From Poseidonibacter antarcticus (lineage in GTDB: Bacteria; Campylobacterota; Campylobacteria; Campylobacterales; Arcobacteraceae): a stretch of 64,000 nucleotides of DNA. Shown here piece by piece: positions 41,604 to 48,966 of this stretch; position 1 is the first letter of the stretch, and every line of letters starts with the position of its first letter. The DNA is taken from contig NZ_RCWF01000007.1 in the NCBI RefSeq assembly GCF_003667345.1, forward strand, positions 62,001 to 126,000, in the 5' to 3' direction. The translations under genes were made by a program, and so were the position numbers. Below the pieces are notes generated by a model. The model was not told the DNA's origin. It worked only from the letters and a program-made list of their open reading frames with translations, and did no database searches.

Positions 41604-44186
41604 ATGAATAAGTTAGAACTTAAGAATAAAATAATTCTAATATTAATACTTCCTATTGTCAGTATTTTAGTATTAGCATCATTTTTTTCTTATACAAAAT
41701 ATTTAGAAAAAAGTAAAACTCATATGACTTATGATTATTTGAATTTTACTATTAGTTTACGTAAGATACTTACAGATTTACAAAAAGAAAGAGAATACTC
41801 TTTATTATATTTATCTTCATATGGTAAATCATTTGAAAATAGTATTCAAAATAGTTCAAATGATACTAATATTTCTTTTAAAAAACTCGAAGATTTTTTA
41901 GAAAAATTTAATATAAATAATTATGATAAAACATTGAGTAAAAATATTAATGATCTTAAAACCAATCTTTCTAAATTAAAAGCTATGAGAATAAGTATTA
42001 AGAAATTAACAATAAATAAAATTGTTGTTGATAAATTTTATAGTTCTAGGATAAAAGAAATTTTGGTTCTTTTATCTAAACTTGTAGAATATTCAAATAG
42101 TGGAAAAATATCTAAATATTCTGAATCTTACATCGCTATAATTAATACGATTGAAAATTCATTTATTGAAAGAAAAGTAATTAATAATATATTTGAAGCA
42201 CGTAGAGTTTCAAATGAAAATTACTATTTATTTACAAAATTAATATCAATTGAAAATACTTATTTAAATATATTTGAGAATTATGTTATGGATAGTCAAA
42301 AAGCTATTTTTTCAAATAATAAGAATTCTAAAGAATTTATAATAATTGAAAATTTGCGTAATTCAATATTTCAGAAAAGTAAAAAAACTGCCATACTATC
42401 TGATTTGATGAACCTTATTGGTTATGGAGGATTAATACACAATTTTAAAAATTATATTCTTACAGGGGATATTAAATATTTTAAAAAGTTTGAGCAACAA
42501 CATTTAGGGGTAATTAGTAGACTTAGAAAATATAATAGATTAAAGCCAATATCACAAGAAGAAAAAAAATTAATTAAAAAAATAAAAAGAGTTTTTGATG
42601 ATTATTTATATGAAATTAATGAAATTAAAGATGGAATTAATGTTGGTAAAACAATAAAAGAACTTGATGAATTAGTAAAAATTGATGATTCAAAAGCACT
42701 TGAATCAATTAGTATTTTGTCAAGAAAAATATATGGTTTTGATAAAGTACAATGGGATAAAAATAGTCAATTAAGAATAGATTTATTAATGAATATTACA
42801 ACAAATATTGAAAAAGAGTTAATATTAGATTTGAATTCTAATATTTCTAAAAACAATACGCAATTTGTATTTACTTTAGTATTTATTGTTTTACTTTTAA
42901 TTATTCTACTTTTTAGTACTTTTATGATGATAAAAAGTATTAATAAATCAATTAATGATTTTAAATATAACTTATCAGAATTTTTTGCATATTCTCTAAG
43001 AGAAAAAGATACTATTTCCCTTAGGGAAGTAAAAGGTACAGATGAATTTGCTCAAATGATGGATAATATGAATAAGCGTATTTCAGAAATCAAAGTTATA
43101 ATTGAAAAAGATAAAAAGGTAGTCTTAGAAATTTCAGATGTAATGGAAAAAGTATCAAATGGATTTTTTACTTATAGTATTCATAATGATTGTGGAACAA
43201 AAGAAATTGATTCTTTAAAACATATAATTAATAAAATGCTAGAAAGAACAAGTACTAAAATATCAAATTTAAATAAACTCTTGAATAACTATACTAGCAA
43301 TAACTATATCTTTAAATTGAAAGAAGAAGAATTAAAAGGAATACATGGCGATATTGGTATTTTATATACATCTACAATGTTATTAGGAGAATCTTCTTCA
43401 AAATTAATTGCAATGATTATAAATGCAGGTAAAAAACTTGATGAAAATACAATTATTTTAAGTAAATCTTCTGAAGAATTATCTATTTCTTCTCAAAAAC
43501 AAGCTAGTTCTTTAGAAGAAACATCTTCATCTTTAAAAGAGATTACTTCTAGTATTAAAAGTAATAATGTAAGTATTAATAAAATGTTTACTATTTCAGA
43601 TGAATTAAAAATAGATGCAAAAACTGGAGAACAAATGGCTTTACGAACTTCTTCATCAATTATTGAAATAAATGAAAAAATTACAGCAATTAAAAAAGCA
43701 ATTGGAATAATTGATAAAATTGCCTTTCAAACAAATATTTTGTCTTTAAATGCTGCTGTTGAAGCAGCAACTGCAGGAGAGGCAGGGAAAGGGTTTGCTG
43801 TTGTTGCTCAAGAAGTAAGAGCCTTAGCAAATAGATCAGCACAAGCAGCAAAAGAAATATCAAATTTAGTTAAAAGTGCAAGTGATACTTCTGAAGAAGG
43901 TAAGGTTATAGTAAATGATATGATTAGTGGATATAAGAAATTAAATGGAAAAATTATTGAAACAAAAAATATTATAGGTGAAGTAACTAGTTTTAGTAAA
44001 GAACAAGAAATTGGAATTTGTCAAATTAATCAAACTGTTGGGCTTCTTGATGCAGCAACACAAAGGAATTCTGATACTTCAATTAAGATAGATACATTAT
44101 CAAAAGAAGTATCATTATTATCCTCAAACTTATTAACTATCACCTCTAAAGCAAATATTGATGATTTGTACTATAAAGATGAATAG
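41604..44186 (+). CDS. Methyl-accepting chemotaxis protein with NIT-like sensor
   Basis: An 860-residue chemoreceptor. Transmembrane helix 1 is at about residues 9-29, a large all-helical periplasmic region follows (about 30-410), and helix 2 is near 420-442. The periplasmic part begins LRKILTDLQKEREYSLLYLS, like the NIT (nitrate/nitrite-sensing) domain. The cytoplasmic signalling hairpin is unmistakable: IDKIAFQTNILSLNAAVEAA, then GEAGKGFAVVAQEVRALANR. There is no C-terminal CheR-tethering pentapeptide. It is single-gene, between the flavoprotein and a convergent DUF5718-like gene. Ligand is inferred only by resemblance. Confidence 0.88.
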   Translation: MNKLELKNKIILILILPIVSILVLASFFSYTKYLEKSKTHMTYDYLNFTISLRKILTDLQKEREYSLLYLSSYGKSFENSIQNSSNDTNISFKKLEDFLEKFNINNYDKTLSKNINDLKTNLSKLKAMRISIKKLTINKIVVDKFYSSRIKEILVLLSKLVEYSNSGKISKYSESYIAIINTIENSFIERKVINNIFEARRVSNENYYLFTKLISIENTYLNIFENYVMDSQKAIFSNNKNSKEFIIIENLRNSIFQKSKKTAILSDLMNLIGYGGLIHNFKNYILTGDIKYFKKFEQQHLGVISRLRKYNRLKPISQEEKKLIKKIKRVFDDYLYEINEIKDGINVGKTIKELDELVKIDDSKALESISILSRKIYGFDKVQWDKNSQLRIDLLMNITTNIEKELILDLNSNISKNNTQFVFTLVFIVLLLIILLFSTFMMIKSINKSINDFKYNLSEFFAYSLREKDTISLREVKGTDEFAQMMDNMNKRISEIKVIIEKDKKVVLEISDVMEKVSNGFFTYSIHNDCGTKEIDSLKHIINKMLERTSTKISNLNKLLNNYTSNNYIFKLKEEELKGIHGDIGILYTSTMLLGESSSKLIAMIINAGKKLDENTIILSKSSEELSISSQKQASSLEETSSSLKEITSSIKSNNVSINKMFTISDELKIDAKTGEQMALRTSSSIIEINEKITAIKKAIGIIDKIAFQTNILSLNAAVEAATAGEAGKGFAVVAQEVRALANRSAQAAKEISNLVKSASDTSEEGKVIVNDMISGYKKLNGKIIETKNIIGEVTSFSKEQEIGICQINQTVGLLDAATQRNSDTSIKIDTLSKEVSLLSSNLLTITSKANIDDLYYKDE

Positions 44187-44201
44187 GAGATGATTTTAAG
44201 C

Positions 44202-45035
44202 TTATTGTACAACTTGATGAAGTTTTGAACACTGTCCTAAAAATATATCCATTCCACACATATCATTCATAATATCTATAAATGAATGAGCTCGGGCATT
44301 ATATACATAAACGAATATTTCATCGCCTTTTTCTAGGAAATTGTTTTTTCCAAATTCAGCATAAGCTGTTGCACCTGCTGCTATTAGTATACCTTTAGCA
44401 TTACTTGCATCTTTAGTAAACTGTGTTAACTCTTCTAATGGTCCACAGTCTTCTTGTGTATTTAATTTATCAATCATCCAATCTTTTAATTGATTAAAGA
44501 AATAACTATACGATTTTACAGAAGATGTCATTCCATAATCATGAACAATTCCATCTCTTTTAATAAATGATGCAATATGATATTTACTTAAAATTCCATC
44601 TTCTGTAAAATTATCAATAGCAATAACTTCTTGAGAAATACCTTTTGTATTTTTACCCCAATTCTTTTTAGTACTTAATTTATTTCCATCTTGTATTCTG
44701 ATTGAACAATCATTAAAAGCTGAAAAATACTTAGGAATTATATCTATAAACTTACCATCTTTATATACAAAATCACAAATAAGAGCAACTTCTGCTTCTA
44801 CTTGTAGTTTGTCATTTTCTCTACCATGTGTTAATATAATTTCGTCAGAAATAGGATATGTTCCTAAAAAACCATCATTGTCTTTTATATAAAAAGGGAA
44901 CATTCCTTTTGGAGCATCTTTTTCATTTGTTTTTATTTGCGCAAATTCATCTGCTTCTCCTGCTTCACCTAAGTGATTAGCAAAGTTTCCAGCAACGGCA
45001 AATCCTAAATAATCTTTTAAATCGTTTAATAACAT
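44202..45035 (-). CDS. DUF5718-like protein
   Basis: A 277-residue soluble protein. The N-terminal LGFAVAGNFANHLGEAGEAD and EAEVALICDFVYKDGKF segments match, as far as I recall, the DUF5718 family of Campylobacterota and gamma-proteobacteria. The E-x-E-x-A-L pattern resembles the metal-binding part of fumarylacetoacetate-hydrolase-type folds, a possible relation only. Function unknown. It is convergent with the chemoreceptor and has its own likely promoter upstream, and is separated from the fumarase gene by a terminator. Confidence 0.65.
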   Translation of the reverse strand: MLLNDLKDYLGFAVAGNFANHLGEAGEADEFAQIKTNEKDAPKGMFPFYIKDNDGFLGTYPISDEIILTHGRENDKLQVEAEVALICDFVYKDGKFIDIIPKYFSAFNDCSIRIQDGNKLSTKKNWGKNTKGISQEVIAIDNFTEDGILSKYHIASFIKRDGIVHDYGMTSSVKSYSYFFNQLKDWMIDKLNTQEDCGPLEELTQFTKDASNAKGILIAAGATAYAEFGKNNFLEKGDEIFVYVYNARAHSFIDIMNDMCGMDIFLGQCSKLHQVVQ

Positions 45036-45077
45036 TATTATTTCCTGTATTATTGTTTCAGTGAAAATATATCATTA

Positions 45078-45083
45078 ATTATA
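45078..45083 (-). promoter_or_regulatory. Possible -10 box of the DUF5718-like gene
   Basis: TATAAT on the minus strand (context GTATAAT), 42 bases upstream of the ATG at 45035. Confidence 0.4.
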
Positions 45084-45166
45084 CTTTTTTAAGTCAAAAA
45101 TGAAATATAGTTTTTTGGTCTAAGGGATATTTTATAATTAGTATTTGTAAGAATAAAAATATAAGG

Positions 45167-45193
45167 ATTACAAAGGCTTAAAGCCTTTGTAAT
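45167..45193 (-). terminator. Terminator of the fumarase gene
   Basis: An 11-bp perfect stem (45167-45177 with 45183-45193), 5-base loop, immediately downstream of the fumarase stop and followed on the minus strand by a T-rich stretch. It may also work for readthrough from the other direction. Confidence 0.75.
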
Positions 45194-45201
45194 AATTTTG
45201 C

Positions 45202-46692
45202 TTAAATAGTTCTCCATTTAGCAGGTCCAGTAGTATGAATAGATGTACCTTCTGTATCAACTGCAACAGTAACAGGCATATCTACAACATCAAATTCGTA
45301 AATAGCTTCCATCCCCATTTCTTCAAATGCTAGAACTTTTGCATCTTTAATTGATTGAGAAATTAAATATGCAGCTCCACCAGTTGCAATTAAGTACATA
45401 GATTTGTACTCTTTAATTAAATCAATTGTAGGTTGTTTTCGCTCAGCTTTACCAATCATTCCCATGATTCCAATTTCCATCATGTCTTTAGTAAATTTAT
45501 CCATTCTTGTAGATGTTGTTGGTCCTGCAGGTCCAACTTTTTCATCTCGAACTGGATCAACTGGTCCAACATAATAAATAAATCTATCTTTTAAATCAAC
45601 ACCATTTGGAAGTGCTTTCCCAGCATTTTTGTACTCAACAATTTTTTTATGAGCAGCATCACGCGCAGTTAAAATTTTTCCAGTTAATAATAAAGTATCA
45701 CCTGATTTAAATTGAGATAAATTTTCTTTTGTTAAATCAGAGATATTTACTTTTTTAACTGAATCCATTGGAATTTCTAAATCTGGCCATATATCTAAAG
45801 AAGGTCTTTCAAATTTAACAGGACCATTTCCATCTAAATCAAAATGAATATGTCTTGTAGCTGCACAGTTAGGAATCATAGCAACAGGTAATGATGCTGC
45901 ATGACATGGATAATCTAAAATTTTAACATCTAAAACTGTAGTTAATCCACCTAAACCTTGAGCTCCAATACCAATTTTATTAACATCTTCATAAAGTCTA
46001 AGTCTCAATTTCTCAAGTTCATTTTTAGGACCTCTTTTTTGTAATTCATGAATATCAACGTGTGCCATTAGAGATTCTTTTGCTAAAAGCATAGATTTCT
46101 CAGGGTTTCCACCAATACCAATACCTAAAATTCCAGGAGGACACCAACCAGCACCCATTTGTCTTACATTTTCCATAACCCAATCATAAACACTATCAGA
46201 TGGATTTAATACTGCAAATTTAGCTTTATTTTCACTTCCACCACCTTTAGCAGCAACAGTGATTTCTAATTTATCAGAATTATTAACACTCATATGAATA
46301 ACAGCTGGAGTATTATTTTTTGTATTTGTTCTTTTTCCTGCAGGATCAGAAACTACTGAATATCTTAAAGTATTATCTGGATTAGTATAACCTTTTGCTA
46401 CACCTTCATTTAACACATCTTCTAATTCTTTTGTTAATTCAAGTTTAGCATTTAAACCAACTTTAACAAAAATATTAACTGAACCTGTATCTTGACATAG
46501 TGGTCTATGTCCCATAGCACACATTTTAGAGTTAATTAAAATTTGAGCGATTGCATTTTTTGCAGCCTCTCCTTTTTCAGTTTCGTATGCTTCTACCATA
46601 CCTTCTACGAAGTCTTTTGGATGATAATATGAAATAAACTGACAGGCATCAGCAATACTATCTATAATATCTTGTTCTTTAATTACGTTCAT
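45202..46692 (-). CDS. fumA: Class I fumarate hydratase
   Basis: A 496-residue iron-sulfur fumarase that interconverts fumarate and malate in the citric-acid cycle. The three cysteines that fit the 4Fe-4S cluster are Cys66 (GHRPLCQDTGS), Cys184 (GAGWCPPGILG) and Cys276 (IPNCAATRH); the spacing of about 118 and 92 residues matches that of E. coli FumA. N- and C-terminal domains are fused. Such fumarases can also hydrate mesaconate to citramalate. Location next to a mesaconyl-CoA hydratase gene makes that second role worth considering. It appears to have its own promoter and terminator. Confidence 0.9.
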   Translation of the reverse strand: MNVIKEQDIIDSIADACQFISYYHPKDFVEGMVEAYETEKGEAAKNAIAQILINSKMCAMGHRPLCQDTGSVNIFVKVGLNAKLELTKELEDVLNEGVAKGYTNPDNTLRYSVVSDPAGKRTNTKNNTPAVIHMSVNNSDKLEITVAAKGGGSENKAKFAVLNPSDSVYDWVMENVRQMGAGWCPPGILGIGIGGNPEKSMLLAKESLMAHVDIHELQKRGPKNELEKLRLRLYEDVNKIGIGAQGLGGLTTVLDVKILDYPCHAASLPVAMIPNCAATRHIHFDLDGNGPVKFERPSLDIWPDLEIPMDSVKKVNISDLTKENLSQFKSGDTLLLTGKILTARDAAHKKIVEYKNAGKALPNGVDLKDRFIYYVGPVDPVRDEKVGPAGPTTSTRMDKFTKDMMEIGIMGMIGKAERKQPTIDLIKEYKSMYLIATGGAAYLISQSIKDAKVLAFEEMGMEAIYEFDVVDMPVTVAVDTEGTSIHTTGPAKWRTI

Positions 46693-46719
46693 TTGTTCCC
46701 TTTGCTTAGAAATTTATAT

Positions 46720-46725
46720 ATTATA
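46720..46725 (-). promoter_or_regulatory. Possible -10 box of fumA
   Basis: TATAAT (context GGTATAAT) on the minus strand, 27 bases before the fumA start. An 8-bp hairpin lies further upstream at 46792-46815. Confidence 0.45.
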
Positions 46726-46791
46726 CCTTTGCTATTATGAAAAAAATCTTTTTTTTTGTAATATTGGGTATAAATCATTTATAAAAGTGTT

Positions 46792-46815
46792 ATCTTTTCA
46801 CACGTTCGAAAAGAT
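46792..46815. repeat. Inverted repeat upstream of fumA
   Basis: ATCTTTTC and GAAAAGAT, 8 bp each with an 8-base spacer, between the lyase terminator and the fumA promoter. It could be an operator; no regulator is visible. Confidence 0.35.
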
Positions 46816-46838
46816 GAAAATAGTTTTGAATGAAAGAG

Positions 46839-46866
46839 TTAACTTAAGGCAAGAGCCTTAAGTTAA
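46839..46866 (-). terminator. Terminator after the four-gene CoA-ester set
   Basis: A perfect 12-bp stem (46839-46850 with 46855-46866) with a 4-base AAGA loop, five bases after the stop of the lyase gene at 46872. It marks the end of the 52632-46872 transcript and separates it from fumA. Confidence 0.75.
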
Positions 46867-46871
46867 AAATA

Positions 46872-47855
46872 TTAAGAGAAGAATCTTGTTTGAACAGCTT
46901 CTTGTAATTTAGTACCAGAGAAGTTTGCTCTTTGAACTAATTCCCAGAAATATCTGTAAGTTGCTCTATCATGTAATTCACCATCATATTGGATTGGTCC
47001 CCATTCAGCATCTTGTGCAGCTAAAAGAATATTTTGAGCAGCTTCAAGTTCTGTAAAGTCAGGTTTCATTGCATCTACAATAGCTTGAACTTGTGTTGGG
47101 TAAATTGACCACATTCTCATAAATCCAAATTCATTTCTTGCTTTTTCAGCATCTTTATAAGTTTGGTATGGATTTTTTAAGTCTAATGTAACATTATGAC
47201 AAGGAATAATATGGTTTTCTAAAGCAGCTTGAACTACTTTTGCTTTAGCAGCAGCAATTAATCTATGTTCAAATTGACCTGGACTTCTCATATTTGAAGC
47301 AGGAATTGCTCCTTGGTAACCTGAAACAAAGTCCATTAAACCAAAGTCAAGAACTTGTACCCAAGGTAATGTAGCAGTTTTTTCTACATCTCTTAATGCA
47401 CCGTGTGTTTCAATTAAAACGTGAATTGGAATTTCTCTTGAAATACCAGCTTTTTTTGCAGTTGCTTGAATATATTCAACTTGAGTTTTAGCATCTTCAT
47501 AAGAAGTTGATTTTGGAATAGTAATATATGCTAATTTTTCACCAGCACCTGGTACTAAAATATCAATATCTTGTCTCCAATCTGGATGATCAAAATCGTG
47601 AATTCTTGTCCCTGCCATACCATATGGGTTAGCTTCAGAATTTACAACTCTTACAATCATATTTGCATGTTCAACTTCTTTACCAGTTTCAGCTCCATCT
47701 TCACAATCACAAGTAATATCAAAAACAGGTCCAAGTTTTTCTTGCATAGAGAAACCTTTTAAGATTAGCTTTTCGCTACCTGCAAAGTGTTCACAAGAAG
47801 GAATAATTGGTAAATTATCTCCAGATCCAAATAGTGCTTCATTAGGGTGTGTCAT
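46872..47855 (-). CDS. CoA-ester lyase (malyl/methylmalyl/citramalyl-CoA lyase type)
   Basis: A 327-residue HpcH/HpaI/CitE-superfamily lyase. CEDG (51-54) and the arginine near 84 (GTRIHD) fit the carboxylate/phosphate site, and the two magnesium ligands are present as Glu149 in VLIET and Asp175 in FGLMDF. Such enzymes reversibly cleave 3-hydroxy-3-carboxyacyl-CoA esters into a 2-oxoacid (glyoxylate or pyruvate) and acetyl- or propionyl-CoA. It lies 42 bases after the mesaconyl-CoA hydratase gene, so beta-methylmalyl-CoA or citramalyl-CoA are the natural candidate substrates. It is the last gene of the set. Confidence 0.82.
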   Translation of the reverse strand: MTHPNEALFGSGDNLPIIPSCEHFAGSEKLILKGFSMQEKLGPVFDITCDCEDGAETGKEVEHANMIVRVVNSEANPYGMAGTRIHDFDHPDWRQDIDILVPGAGEKLAYITIPKSTSYEDAKTQVEYIQATAKKAGISREIPIHVLIETHGALRDVEKTATLPWVQVLDFGLMDFVSGYQGAIPASNMRSPGQFEHRLIAAAKAKVVQAALENHIIPCHNVTLDLKNPYQTYKDAEKARNEFGFMRMWSIYPTQVQAIVDAMKPDFTELEAAQNILLAAQDAEWGPIQYDGELHDRATYRYFWELVQRANFSGTKLQEAVQTRFFS

Positions 47856-47897
47856 AATATTTTTCCTTTTATTTAATTTATATTTTTTGTCTTATAA

Positions 47898-48956
47898 TTA
47901 TTTAGCTGTTTTTCTTTTTGGAATAACAACAGTATAATCTAAATCAAGTACTACATTTTTTAAGTACTTACCATTTTCATCTTTTGGATTAGTTATCTCA
48001 TCAGATTTTTGATTTTTAATCGCAATTGTTCTTAATCGCAATAATCCAATATCTTCTCTTTTATGATCAATAGTTTCAATAACTTCAGTATAAGCATAAA
48101 TTGTATCCCCTGCATAAGTAGGGTTAGCATGCGCTCCACTATTTATTGCATATATCCATTGTGCATTTTGTAAACCATTAAATGATAATGCTCTTGCCAT
48201 TGAAATAACAATTCCACCATACATAAGTCTTTGACCCATTGGTGAACTTTTCATCATATGGTCATTGAAATGTACTTTTGCATTATTTTGGTATAACTTA
48301 GTTGCTAATGTATGATCACTATTGTCAACTGTAATACCTTCTGGATGATTTAATCTTTCACCAGCTTCATAATCTTCAAAGAAATATTTTCCACCAGTAT
48401 AATCAGTATTTACACACTTGATTTGAGGAAGATTAATAGTATCTAAAATAGGTGTAGTTTTAGCAAAAGAAGGAACTTCATTAATAGCTGATTTAGTTTC
48501 CTTATCTTTTTTGTGAACCATAACCCATCTTTTGAAGTTTAATACTTCTTCATTATTTTGATTATAACCAACAGAGTGTACATAAACAACTCCACTTTTT
48601 CCACTTGAATTCTCTTTTAATCCAATAACTGTAGATGTCATAGAAACAGTATCTCCTACATAAACAGGAGTAGGAAATGACATTTCTGCATAACCTAAGT
48701 TAGCAATTGCATTTAAAGATATATCTTGTACTGATTTTCCAAATGTAAGATGAAACATTAATGTATCATCAATTGGTTTTTTACTATAACCCATTTCTTT
48801 TGCAACAACATCCGATGAATGTAATGCAAATCTAGAACCAGTAAAGGCAATGTATAAAGATACATCACCCTCACTAATTGTTCGAGGAAGTGGATGAATA
48901 ATTTTTTGACTAATTGAAAAATCTTCGAAAAAATTTCCAACGTTAATTTTAGACAC
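47898..48956 (-). CDS. Mesaconyl-CoA hydratase-like double-hotdog protein
   Basis: A 352-residue MaoC-type dehydratase with two hotdog units. The N-terminus GNFFEDFSISQKIIHPLPRT, with GDVSLYIAFTGSRFALHSSD, closely follows the pattern of mesaconyl-C1-CoA hydratase (Mch, beta-methylmalyl-CoA dehydratase) as I know it; the second unit includes YFFEDYEAGERLNHPEGITV with HFNDHMMKS. It would interconvert mesaconyl-CoA and beta-methylmalyl-CoA. Its start is 10 bases after the stop of the ligase-fusion gene and the next lyase is 42 bases on, so the three are co-transcribed. Substrate is by family, not proven. Confidence 0.8.
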   Translation of the reverse strand: MSKINVGNFFEDFSISQKIIHPLPRTISEGDVSLYIAFTGSRFALHSSDVVAKEMGYSKKPIDDTLMFHLTFGKSVQDISLNAIANLGYAEMSFPTPVYVGDTVSMTSTVIGLKENSSGKSGVVYVHSVGYNQNNEEVLNFKRWVMVHKKDKETKSAINEVPSFAKTTPILDTINLPQIKCVNTDYTGGKYFFEDYEAGERLNHPEGITVDNSDHTLATKLYQNNAKVHFNDHMMKSSPMGQRLMYGGIVISMARALSFNGLQNAQWIYAINSGAHANPTYAGDTIYAYTEVIETIDHKREDIGLLRLRTIAIKNQKSDEITNPKDENGKYLKNVVLDLDYTVVIPKRKTAK

Positions 48957-48966
48957 TTAACTCTCC

